Positions 56,981-64,000 of a stretch of 64,000 nt of DNA are shown piece by piece. The DNA is taken from contig OX457065.1 in assembly GCA_949752795.1 (NCBI GenBank), forward strand, positions 2,046,001 through 2,110,000, written 5' to 3'. The number at the start of each line of letters is the position of its first letter. The stretch's first letter is position 1. The notes below the pieces were generated by a model. That model searched no databases. It was not told the origin of the DNA and saw only the letters and a list, made by a program, of their open reading frames with translations. Source of the stretch: Hyperoodon ampullatus (Eukaryota; Chordata; Mammalia; Artiodactyla; Ziphiidae). The position numbers and the translations under genes are program-made.

Positions 56981-57637
56981 GTGGTGAGGAAGGTGAAGTC
57001 CATGCAGATGTTCCACACACCCGTCACCTCTGCTGTGCAGGGGGACCGGCTGGGCATCTGTGTCACCCAGTTCGACCCCAAGCTGCTGGAGCGTGGCCTG
57101 GTGTGCGCCCCCGAGTCCCTGCACACGGTCCATGCAGCCCTCATCTCCGTGGAGAAGATCCAGTATTTCCGGGGATCCCTGCAGACCAAGGCCAAGTTCC
57201 ACATCACCGTGGGCCACGAGACGGTCATGGGCCGGGTGATGTTCTTCAGCCCCGCCCCCGACAGCTTCGACCATGAGCCCGTGCTGGACTCCTTCGACTT
57301 CTCCCAGGAGTACCTCTTCCAGGAGCGGTACCTGTGCCCGGGCTCGGTGCCGGCCGAGACGGACGGTGGTGAGGCCGACAGGAGGGTGGGCCAGGCCTCC
57401 GAAGGCCGCTGCCCCCGGCAGCAGTGGGCCCTCGTGGAATTCGAGAAGCCCGTCACCTGCCCGCGGCTGTGCCTGGTGATTGGCTCCAGGCTGGACACGG
57501 ACATCCACGCCAACACATGCCGGCTGGCCTTCCACGGCATCCTGCTCCACGGTCTGGAAGAGAAGAACTATGCCGAGAGCGCCCTGCCCAGGCTGCGAGT
57601 GTACAAGCTGAAGCACAAGCACGGCATCGTGGAGCGG
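56981..57637 (+). CDS. EEFSEC: EEFSEC exon 6 (rest of domain II, domain III)
   Basis: The largest exon here: 657 bp, 219 codons, phase 0 at both ends, exactly the length of human residues 263-481. It opens VVRKVKSMQMF, completes domain II with the GDRLGICVTQFDPKLLERG motif, and then encodes domain III (FHITVGHETVMGR, then RQQWALVEFEKPVTCP, then LCLVIGSRLD), ending YKLKHKHGIVER. The acceptor is CCCGACCAG ending at 56980; the donor is GTAAGC at 57638. Most residues agree with human, but the charged stretch at 57335-57409 (about residues 381-405) is clearly divergent and is probably a surface loop. There is no stop. Open frames on the opposite strand are shadows of its GC-rich codon use. Confidence 0.98.
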
Positions 57638-58469
57638 GTAAGCAGCCTTCCCCCTGCCCCCGCCCACCGCCCTGCCTGGTCTGACGGCCAGGAAGGCCCT
57701 GGAGACCTGGCTGCAGCACCTGTGGTCTCCAGACAGGGAGCCAGGCGGGAGTGGCCTGCGTCCTCTCTGCCACTTAGAGCCAGGCTGACACGCAGGCGGG
57801 GCCCCTGAACCTGCCTGGCCCGCCTGGTCAGTGCCGGTGGTTCCTTGGGCACCCCCCGACCCCCGTCATCTGTGCCTGCGGCCCTGCATGGGAGCCCATG
57901 CCTACCGGACCACAGGTGAATGGGTGGACAAACACGCAGGCCTCACTGTCCCTGTGGCGTATGCTCGTGGGGGTCAGGGATGGCAGTGGGTGGTCCTGGG
58001 GCTCAACCAGGTTCCACTGACTCAGGGCAGCAGTGCTGAGACCCCAGTGTCGGGAGCTCAGGTCCGTGTGGGGTCTGCCCTGAGGCCCTCAACAGGCCCT
58101 GTGGTTCTGATCCTCATGCAGCAGACGAGGGTCACCCCTCCCGGTCCAGCCCTGGGTCAGCATGGGCGCCGGGTGACAGGCGGAGGCGTCCAGGGCCTGA
58201 CGGTGGGTGTGCCGGGGTTTCCACCTCTCACGCCCTCTGGTCTCGCCCCCTCCCCTGGGCCCCCGGGTGTTCCCCTCCCACCCCTGGCTGCTCAGGCCCT
58301 GCGCCCCTTCCTCTCCAGCCCCGTGGGGAGATGAGAAGACGCCCTTCCTTACCCACTCGCAGGTCCAGATGCAGGATCCTCAGCCCCGTGGGCTTGGGCA
58401 TAGCCCTGCGGCCCAGCCAGCGGAGCCAGGGCTCCTGTGTTGCCTCATGCACACCCTGGAGCTGGTGCA

Positions 58470-58535
58470 CACGGCTGCCCTCCGCTAAGTTGCTCACTCT
58501 GTGGGCCCCGGTTTCCTCATTTCTAAAAATCATAT
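58470..58535 (+). mobile_element. MIR remnant
   Basis: TAAGTTGCTCACTCTGTGGG and CGGTTTCCTCATTTCTAAAA fit the MIR core. It is followed at once by the long CHR SINE. Confidence 0.5.
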
Positions 58536-58539
58536 GGAC

Positions 58540-58858
58540 GTGGGACTTCCCTGGTGGCGCAGTGGTTAAGAATCCGCCTGCCAGTGCAGGGGACACGGGT
58601 CCGAGCCCTGGTCTGGGAAGATCCCACACGCCACAGAGCAACTAAGCCCACGAGCTACAACTACTGAACCCACGTGCCACAACTGCTGAGCCCACGAGCC
58701 ACAACTACTGAAACCCACGTACCTAGAGCCTGTGCTCTGCAACAAGAAAAGCCACGACAATGAGAAGCCCGTGCACTGCAACGAAGAGTAGCCCCCGCTC
58801 GCCGCAACTAGAGAAAGCCTGCATTCAGCAACGAAGACCCAACACAAACAAAAATCAA
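58540..58858 (+). mobile_element. CHR SINE, long form
   Basis: Begins GGACTTCCCTGGTGGCGCAG and AAGAATCCGCCTGCCAGTGC, then has the tandem-like units CACGAGCTACAACTACTGAA, CACGTGCCACAACTGCTGAG and CACGAGCCACAACTACTGAA, ending CAACGAAGACCCAACACAAA. This is the full-length CHR form that keeps the internal units lost in the short copies of this window. It is older than them, and no clean target duplication is visible. Confidence 0.92.
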
Positions 58859-59284
58859 TCAGTCAATCACTTGGATGGAGGTGGGCAAATGAGGGCTCAT
58901 GCCTGGGATAGTAAATGCCCTGCACCGCCCCACGCCTCCGACTGCTGCCACAGCCCGGGCCCAGCAGCCCCACCCTCCCCCCAGCCCTGGCAGCTTGCGT
59001 AGTTCCACCCACATCACTAGGAAACAGAGCTGTTGCACCAACTCCCACTCACTTACCTCTCCAGGCCACCAGGATGAAGACAGCACTGCACCCTCGCGTG
59101 CATGGTGGGCCCAAGGCGTGGCGGGCACAGGCAGGCCGGCGGGCTGGGCGGGGGCTGTCAGGGGACCCGGGCGGGGGCGAGCAGAGGACCGGGCACGGCA
59201 GGTCTCCCGCCGAGGCCACAGGGAACCAGCGTGCAGGGGCTCCAGGCCTGCTGGACGGGCCCCTGCAGGCCAGGTGTCGGGTGA

Positions 59285-59400
59285 GTCTCTTCCCCTCAGT
59301 TTCCTTGCTGGAAAAATGGGGGCCGTGCTCCCCACCTCTCAGGGCAGTAGAAGGAGGGGAGGCCGCTGCGTGTGAAGTGCCAGCGCAGAGCGCTGGGCTC
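59285..59400 (+). mobile_element. MIR fragment
   Basis: CTTCCCCTCAGTTTCCTTGC, TGGAAAAATGGGGGCCG and GTGAAGTGCCAGCGCAGAGC match the MIR core and 3' part. Confidence 0.65.
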
Positions 59401-60989
59401 GGTGCTGTTCACTTGGACTTCCCTCATGGCGCGGCGGCCCGGACTACCAGATGGCTGGACCTTTCTCTCCCCCGTGGTGGGGTCAGGCTGGGCGTGCCGG
59501 CCACCCTGGGCCTGGCATCCACTGGCGCCGGACAGGGAAGGCCTGAGGGCATGGCCAGAGGAGCCTGTGGCCTCTGCCCAACCAAGGGTAAACACGCAGA
59601 CGCCACCAGGAGCGCTGGCCGGCTTTGAAGTCTGAAGCGGCACTGCCTGCCAGCTCCCAGCTCTCCCCGCTCCACTGCTGATGGCTTTTTAGACATGCCT
59701 GGGGCACCGGGTGCGGGCCGGCCTGTGACTGCCTCTGGTCAGCGCGGGTTCCTCGCTGTCCGGCAACGCCTGGCGGAAGCATTGCTGGGGTCCAGCCGGC
59801 CACTCGGCCAGCTCTGCTGCCCCTTGTCCCCGACTCCACTCCCAGGCTGCTCAAGGGACAGAGGTTCTTCCTGCAGCAGAGGCCGAGTGGGCCCTCCCCT
59901 GGGGAAATGCGATGGCTGCCCAAGTGTGCTGGCCCAAACCCAGGCCTCTCTCCTGCCGTCCAAACAGCGTCTGACAGCCAAGACTCTCCCCCAGCTGCCG
60001 AAATGCTTATTGGCCCCCCTTTGAAAATTGCCGTTTTTGTTGCTGTATAGATTCAGGGTCAAGGCAGCTGGACACGGTGGAAAGAGCTGGCTCTGGATCT
60101 GATGTACTGAGCAGGTGCTGCTGCCTCGGCCCGGCCGTGGACCAGTCCCACCCCTCCCCCACCCCCAGAACCCGTCGCTTCTTTAACGGAGCTGGTGGGG
60201 AGTTGACTTGACGCGACCACGCGTGCGAGGGCCTGGTGTGAAGTGTGAGCCTGGCGTGCAGTGAGCGCCCAGCAAAGAGTTAGTCTCCCTTTTTCTCCAG
60301 GAGAACGCAGCTGCCTCTGGGGACAGTGCCTTTGTGCCTCCTCGTCAGCACCGGCAGGGACTTTGTCTGCGTTGGTGCCTGGTGACAGGAACAGAAAGAG
60401 GGAGGGAGGCTCCATGCGTCAGGGTCGTGGGCCGCCGGGCTCGTCACTGCCAGGCCGGGTGCCCGCTCGGTGCTGGGCAGGCCCAGTTTTGAGGAAGACG
60501 ACCTGGTCGGCCTGGGAGCGGGCGTGGCACGGTCCCCCTTGGGTGACGCCCAGAGCCTGGCTGCCCGAGGCCTCCCGACCTGGGCCTCTGGAACTCGCTT
60601 GACCAAATGAAACAACTTGAAGGCTAATGTCCGTTCCTGGGTTTGCACCAGGAGATTACAAGGGGTTGATCGTTGCCCCCCAGTGTACTTGGGCATCAGA
60701 CACGCCTCGCCCTGTGCTGGGGGAGGAAGAGATGCAGCCTTGGCAATGGATGAGGCTGGGCATCGTCGTCCAGGGACCTGGGAGCTGTTGTTCCCGGTGA
60801 CTCCAAGGGCCCATTCGCGGCAGAGGTCTCCCCCGGCTCCCGTCCTTCACGGGTTGGATAACTCGCTCTCGACGTTCTGGGGGTGCCTAGAGGAGCCCCC
60901 GCCGCGGGTACTGCTTCTGTCGTTCTCCCAGCTTCATATTCTGCTCATCGAGGCTCTGGCCTCTGGGCAGTTGTCCTGCTGCCAGGTCT

Positions 60990-61110
60990 CAGTTGTTCTT
61001 GGCAGCACCAGCGCCCTTCATCCTAGCCACAGCCTTTTCCAGAGGAAGGAACTGAGGTTCAGAGAAGCCCCGTGCCCCAGACTGCAGAGCTGGAGGAGAT
61101 GCATCAGGGC
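60990..61110 (-). mobile_element. MIR fragment, antisense
   Basis: TTTCCAGAGGAAGGAACTGA, GGTTCAGAGAAGCCCC and CAGACTGCAGAGCTGGAGG are the reverse MIR core. Confidence 0.6.
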
Positions 61111-61299
61111 CCCAGCCTTGCCAGCCCTCTCTGCTCAGGGCTCCGCTTCACAGCCAGCTGCCCCTGTCTCCTTGCTGCCACTTCTCCAATTTGAATTAGA
61201 ATAGTCGCTTCAGAACTTGGGCAATTCCCAAGCCTCATCACGGCAGCCGGCCCTGAGAGAGACACACACGTGTAATGACATAATTACGTGCGCCGCCAG

Positions 61300-63962
61300 C
61301 CAAGTCCCCACTCAGAGGCCGGGGACAGAGGGGCTTCGCCTGGTGTGGAGGTAAGGGCCCAGGCTCTGTGAGCGGCAGTGACTGCACTTGGGGAATTCGG
61401 CCTCCAGCCACCAAAGGCCAAGAGACGAAGCGGACAGCTCACGCAGACGGCGCGCGTTCCCCTCGGAGCTATGGCTGTAACTGTGGTGGCTCAGCGTCGC
61501 TCCCGGGGAGCTGCCGCCTGCAGGTTCCACGTGCGTTGCCTTTGGCTCCTCGTCACAGGGGTGGGTTCAGAAGGAAAGCCTCCGTCTAGTCTCAGAAGGT
61601 CTTCCCTTGTGGATGTGCTGGTGCGTCTGATCTCTGAGGTCTCTGCCTTGGCTGGAAGAGTCATCTGGAGAGGAACTCAACCCTCAGGGCCACGCACGTT
61701 CCGGAGACGGAGGGGCTGAGCTTCACCATTCGCAGCCCAGGACAGATGCCGCCTCTGGTCTTCCTGTAGCACTGCAGAGGCCTCCCCTCTGACCAGCGTC
61801 ATGAAATGAGGGCTCCTGCAGCAGCCGTTCGCTGAGCCCCTCTCACAGCCACACCTCCTGTAACTGCCGGGGGGGGGCGGTGTTCCGGGGGCTCAGAAAA
61901 TGTGCACCTGCCACTCCCGCCAGTCCTGCACGCTCCTGCGGGGACGTTGCAAAGGCCTGGCTGGCTGGGGTTTGAGTTTCCACTGTGCTCCTGGCTCTGG
62001 CATTCGCGACCCGCTCAGATCTCATCCCTGAGCTCAGCTCTGACCTCTGCAAAGTGGCCGTGGAAATCCCTTGCAGACAAGGGCTCTGCGAGGGCTCAGT
62101 GGGACCCACTGGTGCCTCAGTCCTCACAGGCTGGGGTCTCCGAGGGGCTGGGGGTCGGGGGTCTCCAAGGGCTCTCCTCCCAGCGACAGGCGGTCTCAGC
62201 AGCCAGGCTGACCTTGGGACCAGCCTGTGGCTGTGGGGAACGTGGAATGGCTGGTCCAGAACCATTGGGTCGGTTCAGCCGAAGTCCTGGCACCTGCTGG
62301 ACCAGGCTGGGCTCCTGGCGAGGCTGGGACAGAGTTCCACGTGCAGGCCATCCTGGCGGGGGGTACAGATGGGGGTCCCGTGAAAGCGATGGGGCCACCC
62401 TTCACCATTTGGGGCTGGTGACGTCTGCTCACCTCGACTCCCCTGTGCTGAGGTCGAAGGAGCTGCCTCCATTCAGTTCACCCTGCAGCCTTGCGGGATG
62501 CCCTGCAGCGGCAGCGGGGACACCCACAGACCGTGAGGTGCGGGGGGCCGAGCCAGGTCCGTCCCCCGAGGGGAGCCCTGTGAGTCTGGAGGACAAGGAG
62601 GAGGTCTCATGTGGGGACGAGACTGTGAATTACAAAGGGCTGTGCAAGTGGGAATGATGATTCTTATCATTGCCTGTATCCGATTCATCCATCACTGGGG
62701 AGAGGAGGAATGCACGTACCTTTCATCTAGCGCTATGAATCAAACAGAATAGGATATGCTTTTCCAAAAGGTTTTTAGGGTAAACGGGACAGTTTCTGCT
62801 TTTCAAAACAATCCATCCATTTGGCCCTTGGCCAAATCGTGGCATCTTGGGCAGAAGCAAGATGTTTCTGAGCCTGGCCCCCGGGGGGCCCCAGGAGCAG
62901 GTCCCACCACTGGCAGCACGTCCGGCCTCCACGCGGCCTCCCGAGCTGGTACCTGGTCGGACTCCATGCAGCTGCCCCAGGCCGACGCACAGGGCCGGGA
63001 GGGCAGGAGGAAGCCTCCCCAGTCTCTCCCGTGGCCCCCAGTGGGACCCGGCATACTGAGGCCTGGTAGAGCTGGTCTTTACACATGCGTGTGCACACAC
63101 GCCCCCTTCCCTTCTCTCTGCACAGAGGCCTGGCACCTTCCTGGCACAGGCCCTGGAAAGGAGCCAGGCAGGTCCAGGGAGGCCTGCACCTGAGCCGCCG
63201 GAGGCCAGGGCTGGCGGGACTCACACATCGCCCGCCCCAAGCTCAAGCCCTTGGGAGAAGGTTCCAGAGGAACACAGCTTGCGGCGAAGCCAGGGTTGCC
63301 CCAGGCCAACTTCCTCACACTCACGTGTGCCTCTGCTCAGCCTGGGCCTCCACACGGACAGCCACGAGGCAGGGGAAACGGGGCTCTAGCAGGGAGAGCC
63401 GTGGGGGCACTGCGGAGGTGGGGCCGCGGTCTGTGGGGTGGACGTGGGCCAGGCCAGGGAGGGGCCCTAGGCTGTGACACACGTGCGTGTGGGAAGCGGG
63501 ACGGCAGAGGCCGGGTTCTCAGAGCCTCCTCGGTGCGGGGGATGCTGGAGAGAGGGTGGGGCAGGCTCGGGAGTGGGTGCCACCCCCTCAGCCTGCAGTG
63601 CCGTGAAGGCTTTCCTGAGGAGCGCTGCCCGCTTGGGGACAGGTGGGCGGGCAGCCATGCAGAGGCGGGCAGCTGCGGACTCTCGTCACCTCTGCCCATG
63701 GGCTCTGTGGCCGTGGACGGGCAGTGCCTCCTCCTCCCATCTGTCAGGTGGGAAAGTGCCACGTGGACGAGCTGAGCGTCTCCAGCCAACCAAGTGCCCA
63801 CAGCTGGCCTGGTGCAGCCCAGGCTCAGCAGGTGTCCGTGGCGGGGGGCAGTGGCGAGAGGGCCTGGGCATCACCCGTGACATGGGCGGACCACCTGGGC
63901 AGTGTGGCAGCCCAACCTTTCCCAGGCACTAATGCTCTCTCCGGGGCTGGGTGTGGGCACAG
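61300..63962. other. No gene seen; GC-rich end of intron 6
   Basis: No exon, repeat or RNA gene recognised apart from scattered short MIR-like pieces. Open frames of up to 251 codons overlap on both strands and have no motifs. The last bases provide the exon 7 acceptor. Confidence 0.6.
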
Positions 63963-64000
63963 GTGATGGACGACTACAGTGTGATCGGCCGCTCCCTGTT
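63963..64000 (+). CDS. EEFSEC: EEFSEC exon 7, first 38 bases (cut by window end)
   Basis: After an acceptor ending CACAG at 63962 the sequence reads VMDDYSVIGRSL plus two bases of the next codon. It follows exon 6 (..GIVER) in frame and matches the human ERAMDDYSVIGRSLF junction with Ala replaced by Val at the first codon. In the family this exon carries the C-terminal domain IV, which contacts SBP2, the SECIS RNA and the ribosome, plus the stop codon and 3' UTR. None of that is inside the window. A plausible branch-point-like CTAAT lies near 63928 and a short CTCTCTCC pyrimidine tract near 63935. Confidence 0.93.
   Translation, partial: MMDDYSVIGRSL

Larger units (their letters stand above)
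57638..63962 (+). other. EEFSEC: EEFSEC intron 6 (6325 bp)
   Basis: Starts with GTAAGC and ends with CACAG. It contains a MIR remnant (58470-58535), a long CHR-type SINE (58540-58858), MIR pieces at 59285-59400 and 60990-61110, and otherwise GC-rich unassigned sequence. At 61266-61289 there is a short imperfect inverted repeat with an E-box. Nothing else could be assigned between 61300 and 63960. Confidence 0.95.

Noticed and set aside
56551..57667. Two long minus-strand frames (329 and 322 codons) over exon 6
   Set aside because: They are antisense shadows of the EEFSEC exon, caused by its GC-rich third positions, and extend by chance into the intron.
1..64000. Ruminant (cow or sheep) origin
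   Set aside because: No Bov-tA or BovB elements were seen, while all young SINEs are of the CHR short or long forms typical of cetaceans. Hippopotamus remains possible but less likely.
1..64000. Bacterial-type systems, CRISPR arrays or a second gene
   Set aside because: No spaced repeat arrays, operon-like gene packing or ribosome binding sites; all recognised coding sequence belongs to EEFSEC.

Overview
This window is mammalian nuclear DNA, most likely from a cetacean. I base that on eight tRNA-Glu-derived SINEs of the CHR type (CHR-1 and CHR-2 forms with A-rich tails), a cetartiodactyl-type L1 3' end, and no Bov-tA or BovB elements, which a ruminant segment of this size would normally carry. 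The species cannot be fixed from sequence alone.

The only gene I can support is EEFSEC, the selenocysteine-specific translation elongation factor (eEFSec), on the + strand. Four exons are present: 4759-4855, 6923-7087, 56981-57637 and 63963-64000 (cut by the window end). By the human protein as I remember it, they match residues 175-207, 208-262, 263-481 and the start of 482-596. That makes them exons 4 to 7 of a 7-exon gene. Exon lengths match the human spans exactly, the frame stays open across every junction, and all splice sites are GT-AG. The G-domain exons lie upstream of the window and most of domain IV lies downstream.

Layout: 1-4758 is the end of intron 3 (old L1, two adjacent SINEs, MIR). 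4856-6922 is intron 4. 7088-56980 is a very large intron 5 (49.9 kb). It holds a MaLR retroelement with a 3' LTR (9160-10880), an L1 block with a cluster of CHR SINEs (21100-24995), a second L1 block (30690-33960), many MIR and L2 fossils, a MER5A-like DNA transposon, long GC-rich stretches without recognisable content, and a few AT-richer islands that look like conserved non-coding elements. 57638-63962 is intron 6 with one long CHR SINE.

No RNA gene, CRISPR array, operon or second protein-coding gene was found. I see no undescribed biological system here. The most interesting observations are: two SINEs 1.1 kb apart that are identical over 192 bp, including about eight shared non-consensus bases, yet have different target-site duplications; an inverted SINE pair able to fold in the pre-mRNA; candidate intronic enhancers (best at 50050-50515, 43750-43935 and 29330-29485); and a Lys-to-Arg change in the likely G5 motif of the GTPase.
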